Positions 36,289 to 45,546 of a DNA stretch of 64,000 nt are shown piece by piece (the stretch's first letter is position 1; the number at the start of each line of letters is the position of its first letter). The notes below the pieces were generated by a model. That model was given only the letters and a program-made list of their open reading frames with translations. It did not search any database and was not told the DNA's origin. A program made the translations under genes and the position numbers. This stretch comes from Bog-473 sp963730785. Lineage in GTDB: Bacteria > Actinomycetota > Acidimicrobiia > Acidimicrobiales > RAAP-2. The DNA lies in contig CAVSTF010000016.1 in the NCBI GenBank assembly GCA_963730785.1, forward strand, positions 62,001 through 126,000, in the 5' to 3' direction.

Positions 36289-36672
36289 GTGCCAACTTCC
36301 CAATGGGTGCCATCTGTTGTCGTCGTCGTGCCTGGAATGAACGGGATTGCGGTGTCGCCCCCATCTGGCCCCCAGCAATCGCACGTTTCAGAGTCGGGTG
36401 TCCTAGCGGCGCTCAAGAGCACTCCGGCTCTAGCCAGAATCAAGCGGTCGGATCGTAACTCTCCGCTGGTGGCCTTTGGCATCCTTCATGACGATCAGGC
36501 AGCGGCCTTTGAGGAATACAAGAACCTGCCGGTGTGGGTGGTGAAATACGCCGGGTTTCCTCTTGCAAGGACGGCGACTGGAAAAACCAAATACGGATTT
36601 CTCTACTGCTTCGTGGAGGCACGAACCGGTGGGCAGCTGTCAGAGCTAGAGGAGATTCCCTCAGCCTCCTGA
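36289..36672 (+). CDS. Hypothetical protein
   Basis: 127 residues from GTG 36289, two bases after the previous stop. HVSESGVLAALKSTPALARI, LPVWVVKYAGFPLAR and GFLYCFVEARTGGQLSELEE resemble a PepSY-like alpha/beta fold with the typical final 'VEARTGG' strand-turn. No signal peptide of its own. It may be the second half of a single protein with the preceding gene, if a further sequence error is present. Confidence 0.4.
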   Translation: MPTSQWVPSVVVVVPGMNGIAVSPPSGPQQSHVSESGVLAALKSTPALARIKRSDRNSPLVAFGILHDDQAAAFEEYKNLPVWVVKYAGFPLARTATGKTKYGFLYCFVEARTGGQLSELEEIPSAS

Positions 36673-37226
36673 GTCAGCGTGAGCAACTTGCTGGATCTCC
36701 CAGTCCCCGCGACCTGAGAGACCCTGAATCCCGAACTGACCTTTGAGCTAAGGGACTTCAAAGGTGCTGTAGTGGCCCGTCAACGGTGACACCAGCTTGT
36801 ACTTGCCTGGCGGCAGCTCGAACCGAGGCAATGCCGTCAGTGATGCACCTCGGAACACCGTTTCGCGAGTGGACGTGCTGAGGTCCATGGCAAATCCCGC
36901 AGACTGTTGAGCAGTTCCGGCAAGTCATAGGGGTCCAGCTCTTTTGCCAGTTGGAGTCCGCTGTTCCCGCATCCTCGAATCCCACAACTACACAGTGCGA
37001 TCGGGGCAATTCCTTCGGGAGTGTCTGATGATCCAATCACGGCGACACCATCAGATTCCTCAGGCGTACCAACCCATGCCTCAATCCATGTGTCGCCTTC
37101 GAAGAATTGGACTAGGAGTTTGAGCCCGGGTCGTATCCCAAGCAGCGCGTCCCATCCGTATTCGGTCATCTGAGTCATCTCGGCACGAAGGCTCCAGGTC
37201 GGGCCATTCAGGCGATTGCCCGCCAA

Positions 37227-37234
37227 GTCAAGCT
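37227..37234. repeat. Target-site duplication, left copy
   Basis: GTCAAGCT, identical to 38699-38706, directly abuts the left end of the insertion element. Eight bases is normal for IS256-family insertion. Confidence 0.85.
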
Positions 37235-37258
37235 GGTTAAGTCCCAACGAGTGGTGTA
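37235..37258 (+). repeat. IS terminal inverted repeat, left
   Basis: Starts GGTTAAGTCCCAACG and ends AGTGGTGTA; 20 of 24 positions match the reverse complement of the right end (differences at positions 1 and 13-15). Confidence 0.85.
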
Positions 37259-37309
37259 ACAGGCGGTGAGTTGCAACGGCTCCCGCGTCAACCTGTTCTC
37301 TGATTGATC

Positions 37310-38578
37310 CTACGTGGCGTCGTCGGTGGATGCCTCCTTGGTGACGGCGTCGATGGCCGGTCTCGGGTTGTGGATCGACGGTTCGGTCTTCTTGTTGGTC
37401 TTGAGTGACTCGGCGCTCATGTAGCGCCTGGTGATGGCCCACTCGTCGGTCTGCTCGGCCAAGAGAGCGCCAACGAGGCGGATGACGGCAGCGCGGTTGG
37501 AGAAGATGCCGACGACGTCGGTGCGCCGGCGGATTTCCTTGTTGAGTCGCTCCTGAGGGTTGTTGGATCTGATCTTCGCCAGTGCTCGACCGGGAAAGCG
37601 CTGAAAGCCAAGATGTCGTCGGCGGCGTCGAGCAGGTAGGTCACCACGTCAACAAATCCGGCCTGGGTGAATTTGTCGGTGACGTCGGCCAGCTGGCTCC
37701 AGGTGGTGTCACGGTCGGGCTGCTCGAAGATCGAGCGCACCAAGGTCGCAATCATGGGCCAGTTCCCTTTGGCGCATCGAGAAGCGAGATTGGCCATGAA
37801 ATGAGTGCGGCACCGTTGCCAGGAAGCTTCTGAAAAGACTTGGGCAATGGCGGACTTGATGCCCCCGTGTGCATCGGAGATGATCAGCTCGACGCCGCTG
37901 AGTCCTCGGGCGACCAGGGCCCGCAGGAACGCGGTCCAGGCTGCCGTGTCCTCGGTGGTGGCGATGTCCAAGCCGATGATCTCGCGGTTGCCCGCGGCGT
38001 TGACGGCGGTGGCAATCACGGCCGAGACGTTGACCACCCGGCCGCCCTCTCGCACCCGCTGGGTGAGGGCGTCGATCCACAGGTAGCGATAGGGACCCCC
38101 ATCGAGGGGACGCTCTTTGAACTCGCTCACCACTTTGTCGAGCTCGGTCGGCCAGGCGGGACACCTCGGACTTGGAGATCCCGTCGATACCCATGGCCTT
38201 GACCAGGTCGTCGACCCGTCGGGTGGACACCCCTTCGACGTAGGCCTGACAGACCACTGCCACCAGGGCTTGTTCGGCTCGCCGGCGCGGTTGGAGCAAG
38301 AACTCGGGGCTGTAGACCCCTCGGCGGAGCTTGGGGATGGCCAGTTCTATGGTCCCCGCCCTGGTGTCCCAGGGCCGGAGCCGGTAGCCGTTGCGCGAGT
38401 TTTCGCGCTCGGGGCTCCGCTCCCCATAGGCCGCACCGCACTGCATGGACGCCTGGGCGCTCATCAGCGCCTCGGCGAAAGCGCCCAACATGGTTCGGAC
38501 TAAGTCGCTGTCGCCGTCAGCGCCTTCGAGATACTTGCCAAGCCATGCGGCCGCGTCGATAGTGGTCGGGACGTTCAC
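37310..38578 (-). CDS. IS256-family transposase, two frameshifts
   Basis: About 422 residues from GTG 38578, behind GGAGG. N-terminal DNA-binding part with NGYRLRPWDTRAGTIELAIP, VEGVSTRRVDDLVKAMG and SEVSRLA. DDE catalytic core: Asp in YLWIDALTQ, Asp in ELIISDAHGGIKSA, and Glu in ERLNKEIRRRTDVVG. C-terminal LLAEQTDEW. One extra G near 38155 (gcc[G]acc) and one missing G near 37575 (TGGCG for TGGGCG) shift the frame out and back. If real, the element is dead; if errors, it is intact. Confidence 0.88.
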
Positions 38579-38674
38579 CGTGATCCTCCTCAAGTTGTTT
38601 GTGTGGAAACTGCTGCTTGAGGTTGACGCGGTGATCGTCGCGTCTGGGGGATAGTCCTTCAGCTCACCAATTCG

Positions 38675-38698
38675 TACACCACTGCCTGGGACTTAACT
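38675..38698 (-). repeat. IS terminal inverted repeat, right
   Basis: Reverse complement reads AGTTAAGTCCCAGGC then AGTGGTGTA, matching the left end at 20 of 24 positions. Confidence 0.85.
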
Positions 38699-38706
38699 GT
38701 CAAGCT
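38699..38706. repeat. Target-site duplication, right copy
   Basis: GTCAAGCT, identical to 37227-37234. Confidence 0.85.
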
Positions 38707-38826
38707 CGATCTCACTCATATCTGACCACTCTACGGACGCCATCATCAACTCGGAAGCCGCCCAAGGTTCCGGCGTACTGGCGCAGGTGAGAGAGTTCTG
38801 ACAAGAGCACCCCCTCAGCGCTGTCT

Positions 38827-39234
38827 TTAGTTGCCGATCTCCCACTTGGTCTCGAACTGACGGATTGAAAGTTCATTCAGATCTGTATCAAGTTCGGCAA
38901 GTAGCCGGTCAGGCAGCAGGTCTGAGCCACCCCACTTCAAGATCACGGCATTCGTACGGCGGTCAACGAGATTTACGTAGTCCTGGGACGCTATAGGTGC
39001 ATCTGGAAACTGCGAAGCAATGCTGAGCGCAAGATTGCTCACGAATGAGGCCGATTTCCTTAGCCGGGATCGTCGATGCCGCTCCACCACGTATCGAGAT
39101 TCGGCCTTGTTATAAACTTCGTCATTGGGGTCGAACGACAAAGTGGTCCTTGGAGTAGATGAGTTCCGCAGCCCGAGAGTACTTCCATCCAATCCCCACT
39201 GGGATCGCTTGACTCCCAGATCGATTTGATGCAC
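38827..39234 (-). CDS. Hypothetical protein
   Basis: 135 residues from GTG 39234. The open frame continues upstream through the antisense of the acetyltransferase gene, which I do not accept. Features: basic helix YVVERHRRSRLRKSASFVS, then NLALSIASQFPDAPIASQDYV, VDRRTNAVILKWGGSDLL and an acidic tail LLAELDTDLNELSIRQFETKW. No family recognised. Fairly low GC and separate from the IS. Confidence 0.5.
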   Translation of the reverse strand: MHQIDLGVKRSQWGLDGSTLGLRNSSTPRTTLSFDPNDEVYNKAESRYVVERHRRSRLRKSASFVSNLALSIASQFPDAPIASQDYVNLVDRRTNAVILKWGGSDLLPDRLLAELDTDLNELSIRQFETKWEIGN

Positions 39235-39306
39235 CCCGATCCGGCGTACTGGGCTTCCTACGGTGAGAGACTGGCGGTCCTCTGGTCTATCGAGCAGCCT
39301 GGAACC

Positions 39307-39759
39307 ATGTCGATCTCCATTCGCAGCGCCTCGATGGACGATATGGTCGAAATCGAGGAAATATTTCGTAGGGCGTCTCTGTCGAACGAGAACGATCGAG
39401 ACCTGCTGATGCAACATCCGGAATGGCTGACGCTTTCGGAAGATGGAATCAGAAAGGGTCGAATGCGAGTGGCCGTCGATGATCACGGCGTTGCCGTGGG
39501 GTTCGCGACCTATCAGATCGTCGACGGAGTTGCGGAGCTTGAAGATCTTTTCGTGGACCCGTCGCAGATGCGCAGGCATATCGGAGAGGCACTCGTCCTT
39601 GACATGGCAAGCCGTCTACGTGAACTGGGATTCGACACGCTGGAGGTCACAGCGAACCCCCACGCGATGGCTTTCTACAGATATGTGGGATTTGAAGACC
39701 GCTATGTCGTCGAAACTGATGGATACCCGGCTTCCCGGATGCGTAGACCAATCAGCTGA
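39307..39759 (+). CDS. GNAT N-acetyltransferase
   Basis: 150 residues from ATG 39307. GNAT order: SIRSASMDDMVEIEEIF, VAVDDHGVAVGFATYQIVD, LEDLFVDPSQMRRHIGEAL (motif A, with an Arg/His-rich version of the acetyl-CoA loop) and EVTANPHAMAFYRYVGFED (motif B). Acetylates a small molecule or peptide; acceptor unknown. Confidence 0.85.
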   Translation: MSISIRSASMDDMVEIEEIFRRASLSNENDRDLLMQHPEWLTLSEDGIRKGRMRVAVDDHGVAVGFATYQIVDGVAELEDLFVDPSQMRRHIGEALVLDMASRLRELGFDTLEVTANPHAMAFYRYVGFEDRYVVETDGYPASRMRRPIS

Positions 39760-39813
39760 ACCCTGCCTATCCACCCAATCCCGGCAGACTGGGGCAGTCC
39801 CCGACTCGTCCGC

Positions 39814-40566
39814 TCAGATTTCTGGAGCCATGACGTCGGCACGAGAGCCGAGGATTGCATTCAGCCGCTGAGCAACTTCAAGAGTGCTGTGGTCGTCCGT
39901 GAACACGTAGCGGCGGTTCTGCTTGATGGCGTCGATCACGTTGGCGGCGACGGTTGAGGGCTCAATCGTCCCGATCGGGTTCATCGCCGTGCGAACCTTG
40001 CCCGGCATGACCACGCTGGCCCCCACTGGAGCTCCCAACGACGCGAATTCGGCACCGAGGACGTCGGTAAGTCCAAGTACACCATGCTTCGCAACAGTGT
40101 ACGGACCGAGACGATCGAGCGCCGTCACAGCTGCCATCGACGCCACATTGACCACGTGTCCCTCCTCGCCGGTGGCCAGGATCAGGGGCACGAAACTGTG
40201 CACGCCATGGATCACACCCCACAGATCCACGTCAAGAACGCGACGCCACTCCTCGAGTGAGAGTTCCCAAGAGTAGCCCCTTGCCACGATTCCGGCATTG
40301 TTGACGGCCACATGGAGCCCGCCGAAGTGCTTGATGGCAGCGTCACCTGCACGGTCCATATCGTCGGGATTGGTGACGTCGACCGTCATGGCGTGGATCT
40401 CGCCCCCTTGGGCGCGAATCCGGTCAGCCTCGGCATCGAGGCTGGCGCTATTTCGGTCAGCCATGACGACTTTCATCCCCTCGACCAATAGAGCCTCGAC
40501 GATCGCCAGTCCGATACCGCTGGCAGCACCCGTGACGATTGCGATGCGGCCGTGGAAGTCATGCAT
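39814..40566 (-). CDS. Short-chain dehydrogenase/reductase
   Basis: 250 residues. Cofactor motif VTGAASGIGLAIVEALL, Asp in VMADRNSA (NAD preference), NNAG in VNNAGIVARGYS, catalytic Ser in VNVASMAAVTA and Tyr-Lys in YTVAKHG. Classical SDR. It could act on a hydroxysteroid, given the window's catabolic genes, but nothing in the sequence proves this. Confidence 0.88.
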   Translation of the reverse strand: MHDFHGRIAIVTGAASGIGLAIVEALLVEGMKVVMADRNSASLDAEADRIRAQGGEIHAMTVDVTNPDDMDRAGDAAIKHFGGLHVAVNNAGIVARGYSWELSLEEWRRVLDVDLWGVIHGVHSFVPLILATGEEGHVVNVASMAAVTALDRLGPYTVAKHGVLGLTDVLGAEFASLGAPVGASVVMPGKVRTAMNPIGTIEPSTVAANVIDAIKQNRRYVFTDDHSTLEVAQRLNAILGSRADVMAPEI

Positions 40567-40747
40567 GATCCGATTGTGTCATCGATGTTCTGGACGTGAG
40601 GCCTCGCTCAAGAATGCCGGTGTCCGGTGCGGCGGGCTGCCACCACGTCGTAGCTCAGTCGAGCTGGAGAGTTCCATCGTGTCGGCGAACTGGGGCACCA
40701 CACAGCCCATCGGCAAACTCCACCTTGTAGCGGGCAGAATTGAAGGC

Positions 40748-41149
40748 ATGACCTTCCCTCAACAGATCAACTACATCACCCTTGGGGTCCGTGACATGGC
40801 GACCCTCCGAGCCTTCTATGCCGAACTGGGCTGGGAGGAGAGGCCTGGATCGAGCGAGGACTTCGCCACTTATAAAGCCGGAGGCGTGATTCTTGCTCTC
40901 TATCCGCTTGAGCAACTTGGCCAGGAAGCTGCCCCCGGGGAACCGATGCCAGGCACGGCGTGGAATGGGCTCACACTTGGGATCAATGTCGAGAGCCCCG
41001 AAGTTGTGGACGTGACGATAGGTTCCGCTTTGGCGGCCGGCGCTCGTTCGGTCGCCAGTCCGGTCACTCGCGAATGGGGCGGTTACTCGGGATATCTAGC
41101 CGACCCCGAAGGAAATCGATGGGAGATCACATGGGCGCCCGGGTCGTAG
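40748..41149 (+). CDS. VOC (glyoxalase/bleomycin-resistance) family protein
   Basis: 133 residues from ATG 40748. Two beta-alpha-beta-beta-beta units: INYITLGVRDMATLRAFYAE and GLTLGINVESPEVVDVTIG, with the C-terminal GYSGYLADPEGNRWEITWAP carrying the metal-site Glu. Function within the superfamily unknown. Confidence 0.85.
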   Translation: MTFPQQINYITLGVRDMATLRAFYAELGWEERPGSSEDFATYKAGGVILALYPLEQLGQEAAPGEPMPGTAWNGLTLGINVESPEVVDVTIGSALAAGARSVASPVTREWGGYSGYLADPEGNRWEITWAPGS

Positions 41150-41240
41150 CTGACCACCCGTGCGCATGTCGACTTATGCCTGAGCATCACACTTACCCGG
41201 CGTACAACAGTCTCGATCACGTCGGTCGTAGATTTGGCGG

Positions 41241-41573
41241 ATGGTCAAGCAACCCGACAGAGCCGCTGTGCCCGTGATCACGCTCAGCCCCGAATATGGG
41301 TACGCCCTGCCTCTTGAAGGCCCCTTCGAAAGTTTCGATCTACCGGCTTCGTTACTCGACGCTCTGGGTGATTGGCAGCAGTTTTTCGAGAACAACTTCG
41401 TTCCGAATACTGGCGGCTGGAAGACTCCAGAAGCGAGAAGGCACTGGGCTGAGGAAGCCGCCGAGTTGGAGTTCGGACTGCGGAGAGCGGTCTGGGAAAG
41501 AGCTACCGTCGCCGTGGACCTATGGCCTCTCGACGACTCAGACTCTTTGGACGCATCCGCAGCGCCGGAATAG
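41241..41573 (+). CDS. Hypothetical protein
   Basis: 110 residues from ATG 41241. YGYALPLEGPFESFDLP, LLDALGDWQQFFENNF, RRHWAEEAAELEFGLRRAV. Acidic, soluble and mostly helical, with no family recognised. Its pattern resembles small actinobacterial proteins of unknown role found near toxin-immunity genes. Confidence 0.6.
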   Translation: MVKQPDRAAVPVITLSPEYGYALPLEGPFESFDLPASLLDALGDWQQFFENNFVPNTGGWKTPEARRHWAEEAAELEFGLRRAVWERATVAVDLWPLDDSDSLDASAAPE

Positions 41574-41617
41574 GGAGTCTGGCGCCCAGGCCCGGCATTA
41601 TGTGGCAGTCCCCAGGA

Positions 41618-42001
41618 TCAGCCGTCGTCCCGGCACAGGCAGAACGGGTGCCCGGCTGGATCGAAGAGCACTCGAACATTCTCCTGAGGCTGGTGCTCCG
41701 CGACGGTCGCTCCTAGGGCGACGGCCTCAGCGACTGCCGAATCGATGTCGTCGACCTGGAAGTCGAGGTGCATCATTGGACGCTGGTCCTCTCCTGCAGG
41801 TGGCCACGCCGGAGCGCGGTAGCCGTTCGCCTCCTGAAATACGACGTAGATCGACCCCTCGGGTGCGGCGAGGACGGTCGTCCCCGGTTCGTGGTGACCG
41901 ATGGGCCACCCGAGCAGTTCGGAATAGAAGGTCGCCAACCCGTGGGGATCAGGGGCTTCGATTGCGCAACCCCACCACATGCCATTCGTCCGAGAACGCA
42001 T
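41618..42001 (-). CDS. VOC family protein
   Basis: 127 residues from ATG 42001. WWGCAIEAPDPHGLATFYSELLGWP, APEGSIYVVFQEANGY, MMHLDFQVDDIDSAVAEAVALGA and VLFDPAGHPFCLC are typical of single-chain VOC proteins, possibly with a metal site (His in MHLDF, Glu in the other motif). The open frame extends upstream only by fusing with a frame-shifted HAD gene. Confidence 0.85.
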   Translation of the reverse strand: MRSRTNGMWWGCAIEAPDPHGLATFYSELLGWPIGHHEPGTTVLAAPEGSIYVVFQEANGYRAPAWPPAGEDQRPMMHLDFQVDDIDSAVAEAVALGATVAEHQPQENVRVLFDPAGHPFCLCRDDG

Positions 42002-42108
42002 GTGTCTCAGCTTGTCACAGCGAGATAGGCGGAGCGGGATCATGGTCCCAGTTACCGTGCCCCAGTCGTGCGATACGGGGACAGCCTGTTTGCTCTGCGA
42101 ACTTTGAG

Positions 42109-42760
42109 CTAGCTGGACGCTGCAGCGGCGACGAGTGCCTTCTCGACTTCGTCGCGCCATCCTGGTTGTGACGTGAAGTGCACCGCTTGCCAGCCGTGCT
42201 TTCGGGCTCCTTCGACGTTGGCGAGGGTATCGTCGACCAGAACGACCGATACGGGGGCTTCGGTGGTCCCGAACATTGTGTCGGCTGCCTTGAGGAATTC
42301 GGGCGTACGTTTCTCGTGACCAATGGCTGCCGAATAGGCCAGCCGCGTCGACCGGCAAGAGTGCAGAGAATCGCTCCAGGAGGTAATCCGCTCGGCGATG
42401 CTCCTGATTGGTGACGATCACCAAGCGGGCTCCATCGCCGGTCCAGTTCAGGGCGGCCTCGACCACTTCGTCGTTGAGCACGAAGTCAGCCTCGAACCAA
42501 TCGGCCAAGAATTGCTCAGTGGTGCACGGCCAACCGAGTGAGGTCAACGCCTCTTCGAGGGGCTCCTCAATGCCCTGCCGGCCAACCATGATGTCGGGCC
42601 ACGCCTGCTCGAAGAAGGTCGACTGCAGGTCGGCCGCATTGACGCCGTACTTCTGCTCCAGCACGAACTGCCAAGACCCACGACCCGGGGGTGATGGATT
42701 GAGCAAGACGCCATCAACATCGAGGGCGAGTACCGCCCCCTGCAGTGGTGGTGTGTTCAT
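42109..42760 (-). CDS. HAD-superfamily hydrolase, one frameshift
   Basis: About 217 residues when repaired. Motif I LALDVDGVLLNPSP (DxD), motif II LVIVTNQEHRR, motif III Lys in EKRTPEFLKA, and motif IV LVDDTLANVEGARKHGWQAVHF. One extra G near 42340 (gct[G]gcc) shifts the frame from AALLPVDAAG into the third frame, where AYSAAIGHEKRTPEF follows. A phosphatase or dehalogenase-type HAD. It ends 21 bases before the start of ltp2 on the same strand and could be co-transcribed with that operon. Confidence 0.78.
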
Positions 42761-42780
42761 GATCGAGGGCTGAAGTCAGC

Positions 42781-43962
42781 TCAGCGATCGACGCCCAACA
42801 CCAGTCCACTGGTCGGCACACCGGTACCGGCTGTCACCACGACGTGCTCCACGTCGGGGACCTGGTTGGTGGAGGTGCCGCGGACAAGACGGACCCCTTC
42901 GGCAATGCCGTTCATTCCGTGTAGATAGGCCTCACCCAACTGACCACCGTGAGTGTTGATGGGCAGCGCCCCGCCGAGTTCGATCCGACCGTCCTTCACA
43001 AAGTCTTTGGCCTCACCCTTGGCGCAGAAGCCGAGCTCTTCGAGTTGGTAGAGCACGTAGGGAGTGAAGTGGTCGTACAAGATGGCCGCCTGCATGTCGT
43101 CCGGCCCCAGGCCCGAAGTCTCCCAGAGTTGGCGAGCGACGACTGACATCTCGGGCAATCCCAAAAGGTCATCGCGGTAGTAGCTGGTCATCATGTCCTG
43201 ACCGGCACCGGAACCTTGGGCGGCAGCTTGAATCACCGCCGGCGTGCTGGGCAGGTCTCGGGCCCGCTCGAGTGAGGTGACGACGAGAGCCTGTGCCCCG
43301 TCCGTCTCCTGGCAGCAGTCCAGGAGATGCAGGGGCTCGACGATCCAGCGACTGGCTTGATGCTCCTCAAGCGTGATCGGCTGCTCGTAGAACCACGCCT
43401 TCGGGTTCCGGGAGGCATGCAGTCGATCGGCCACGGCGATTCGTCCAAGATCTTCACTGGTCGCACCGTTGACATGCATGTACCGCTGCGCTGCCATGGC
43501 CACCCACGAAGCGGGTGTCAGCAGTCCGACCGGAAGGTAGGAGGCCAGGTGCGCGCTCTCGGCGTTGGCCATCGGCGGTCGTCCCTGCACGCCGGCGCCG
43601 AAGCGACTGCCGGACCGTTCGTTGAAAGCCCGATAACAGACGACGACGTCGGCCACGCCGGATTCCACGGCCAATGCGGCCTGCTGAATGGTGCCGGCCG
43701 CGGCCCCGCCCCCGTAGTGGATGCGACTGAAGAACGTCAGTTCGCCGATGCCCAGGCTGCGGGCGATGTCGATGTCGGGGTTGGTGTCCGAGCTGAACGA
43801 CGACATGCCCTGCACTTCGCTGGGGGCAATGCCGGCATCCTTCAGCGCCAAGTCGACGGCCTCGACGGCAAGTCGAAGCTCGGACCGCCCGGAGTCCTTG
43901 GAGAATTCAGTGGCGCCGATGCCGGCGATCGCCACCTTGCCCGCGAACGAGTGCGCCGTCAT
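42781..43962 (-). CDS. ltp2: Steroid side-chain aldolase, thiolase-fold (Ltp2)
   Basis: 393 residues. Sequence details KVAIAGIGATEFSKDSGRSE, IGELTFFSRIHYGGGAAAG, VVVCYRAFNERSGSRFG and LPINTHGGQLGEAYLHGMNG match Ltp2, the thiolase-like retro-aldolase that partners with the DUF35 domain of ChsH2 to release propionyl-CoA from the 17-hydroxy-C22 intermediate of cholesterol. It acts in the cytosol. ATG overlaps the ChsH1 stop as ATGA, so translation is coupled. Last gene of the igr-type operon. Confidence 0.88.
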   Translation of the reverse strand: MTAHSFAGKVAIAGIGATEFSKDSGRSELRLAVEAVDLALKDAGIAPSEVQGMSSFSSDTNPDIDIARSLGIGELTFFSRIHYGGGAAAGTIQQAALAVESGVADVVVCYRAFNERSGSRFGAGVQGRPPMANAESAHLASYLPVGLLTPASWVAMAAQRYMHVNGATSEDLGRIAVADRLHASRNPKAWFYEQPITLEEHQASRWIVEPLHLLDCCQETDGAQALVVTSLERARDLPSTPAVIQAAAQGSGAGQDMMTSYYRDDLLGLPEMSVVARQLWETSGLGPDDMQAAILYDHFTPYVLYQLEELGFCAKGEAKDFVKDGRIELGGALPINTHGGQLGEAYLHGMNGIAEGVRLVRGTSTNQVPDVEHVVVTAGTGVPTSGLVLGVDR

Positions 43963-44408
43963 GCGTCGCCCGCCAAGCTCATCGGGAGGACCAGGGTGAC
44001 GGTGCCGGTGACGTGATCGCCCAAGTGATTGGCCCCTCGCACTGACACGGTGACCGATCCGTGCTCGTCGTCGATGGGCGCCTTCTCCAGCACGGCGCCG
44101 GTCAAGGTCATCACGTCGTCGGGATAGTTGGGCGCACCGAGGCGGATCTTGATTTCGCTGATAATGGCGCTCGGACCTGACCAGTCGGTGACGTAGCGGC
44201 CCACCAATCCATTGGTGGTCAGGATGTTCATGAAGATGTCCTTCGAGCCGCGGGACTTGGCCAGTTCGGCATCGTGATGCACGTCCTGGTAGTCGCGACT
44301 GGCCAGGGCACCGGAGACAATCAGCGTCCGCGTGATCGGCAGCACCAACTCGGGCAGCGCGTCGCCAACCGAGGCGTCGCCGAAGGTCAGTCCGGTGGCG
44401 GCGCTCAC
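43959..44408 (-). CDS. chsH1: Enoyl-CoA hydratase subunit ChsH1 (MaoC-like)
   Basis: 149 residues from GTG 44408, which overlaps the chsE1 TGA. The hydratase motif ALASRDYQDVHHDAELA contains the catalytic Asp and His; GSKDIFMNILTTNGLVGRYVTDW and LGDHVTGTVTLVLPM match ChsH1. It forms a heteromer with the MaoC domain of ChsH2 and hydrates the 3-oxo-4,17-pregnadiene-20-carboxyl-CoA double bond. Short, as expected for a single hot-dog domain. Confidence 0.88.
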   Translation of the reverse strand: MSAATGLTFGDASVGDALPELVLPITRTLIVSGALASRDYQDVHHDAELAKSRGSKDIFMNILTTNGLVGRYVTDWSGPSAIISEIKIRLGAPNYPDDVMTLTGAVLEKAPIDDEHGSVTVSVRGANHLGDHVTGTVTLVLPMSLAGDA

Positions 44409-45546
44409 GAGTTCACCTTGGCCAACGCCCGAGCGGCGATGCTGGCGCCCAGGGCCACCAACTGCCGGCTCGAGTTGCCGAGCATCAGTTCGATCTGCTT
44501 GCCCCACAAGAAGTAGCGGTGAATGGGGTACGTCACATCGGCCCCCATGCCGCCATGCAGATGCTGGGTGGAGTGCACGGTGCGTTGTCCCCGCTCCGCT
44601 GCTTGCCACTTGGCCACTCGTGCGGCGTCGGTGGCGTCACGCCCGGAATCGAAGAGCCAGGTGGAGTTCCACAAGGTGACCCGCATGGCCTCGATATCGA
44701 TCGCCGCATCGGCCGCCCGCAGCATGGTGCCCTGGAAGGTACTGAGCGGCCGGCCGAACTGGTTGCGTTCATTGAGATACGTGGCCGTCTGGGCCAGAGC
44801 CGATTCGCACACCCCGACCTGGAGGGCGCACAAGCCGATGGTGGCGGCCGTGATCATTCGGTCCAGCGCCGCTCGACCCGCCTCGGGTCCAACCAACACG
44901 TCGTCGTCGCTTACGGTCACTCGCGGACACGTGCAGGTGCGGATGAATCTCCCGGTTGGTGGTCACCGTGTGCTCGAGGGTGACGCCGGCCGCCTTCGGA
45001 TCGAGGAGGACAATCACCACGTCGCCGTCGGCGGTGCGAGCCGGGACCACAATGAGATTGGCCACGTGGGCGTACGGCACCACTTGCTCGGTCCCGTTCA
45101 AGGTCCATTGCGAACCTTCACGGCTGGCCTCGATGCTGGGCAGGCCGCTCACACTGCCGGCACTTCCCGCCAGGGCGGCGGTGAGGATAGACCTCGCCCT
45201 TGGCCACACCCGGCAACCATTTCGACTGCTGCGCGGTCGAACCGAACTGGGAAATGGGCAGTGCCCCCAGCACGAGGGTGGCCCACAGCGGCACCGGCGC
45301 CACCACGTTGCCTTGCGCTTCGAGCACCATGCAGAGCTCGGTGAGTCCATAGCCGGCACCACCATGGGCCTCGGGCACGGCCAGACCCAGCAGGTCGGCC
45401 TCGGCCAGCGACGACCACAGTTCGCGGTCGATTCTGTCCTGACTCGACTCGACGGCCAGCACCCGGTCCGGGTTGACCAGTCCGGAAAGAAGACCGGTGG
45501 CTGCTTCGGCCACGGCTGACTGCTCGTCAGTAAATGCGAAGTCCAT
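44405..45546 (-). CDS. chsE1: Acyl-CoA dehydrogenase subunit ChsE1 (FadE28-like), two frameshifts
   Basis: About 380 residues when repaired. N-terminal MDFAFTDEQSAVAEAATGLL, AVPEAHGGAGYGLTELCMVL, the middle ILTAALAG, and C-terminal ERNQFGRPLSTFQGT, AKWQAAERGQRTVHSTQHLHGGMG and YPIHRYFLWGKQIE. Extra bases near 45190 and 44930 shift the frame. This is the FadE28-like partner of the alpha2-beta2 dehydrogenase that oxidises the C22 steroid-CoA. Start overlaps the ChsH2 stop as TGATG. The dehydrogenase at the right edge of the window is a paralogue. Confidence 0.83.

Larger units (their letters stand above)
37235..38698 (-). mobile_element. IS256-family insertion sequence, 1464 bp
   Basis: Bounded by a 24-bp imperfect inverted repeat and flanked by an 8-bp direct repeat. 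It encodes one Mutator-type transposase on the minus strand. Both ends and the target duplication are preserved, which points to a fairly recent insertion. Confidence 0.9.
36837..38719 (-). pseudogene. Hypothetical gene split by an IS256-family element
   Basis: When the element (37235-38698) and one target-site copy are removed, the minus strand reads ATG at 38719, seven codons (MSEIELD) to 38699, then directly LAGNRLNGPTW from 37226 to a TGA at 36837: an in-frame protein of 136 residues. The body has GWDALLGIRPGLKLLVQFFEG, TWIEAWVG and a cysteine cluster CSCGIRGCGNSGL, possibly metal-binding. The insertion separates seven codons and the start from the rest, so the gene is presumably inactive. 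Family unknown. Confidence 0.75.

Noticed and set aside
39235..39579. Upstream extension of the 38827 hypothetical gene
   Set aside because: Runs antisense through the acetyltransferase gene and gives a basic low-complexity N-terminus; a GTG start at 39234 is more plausible.
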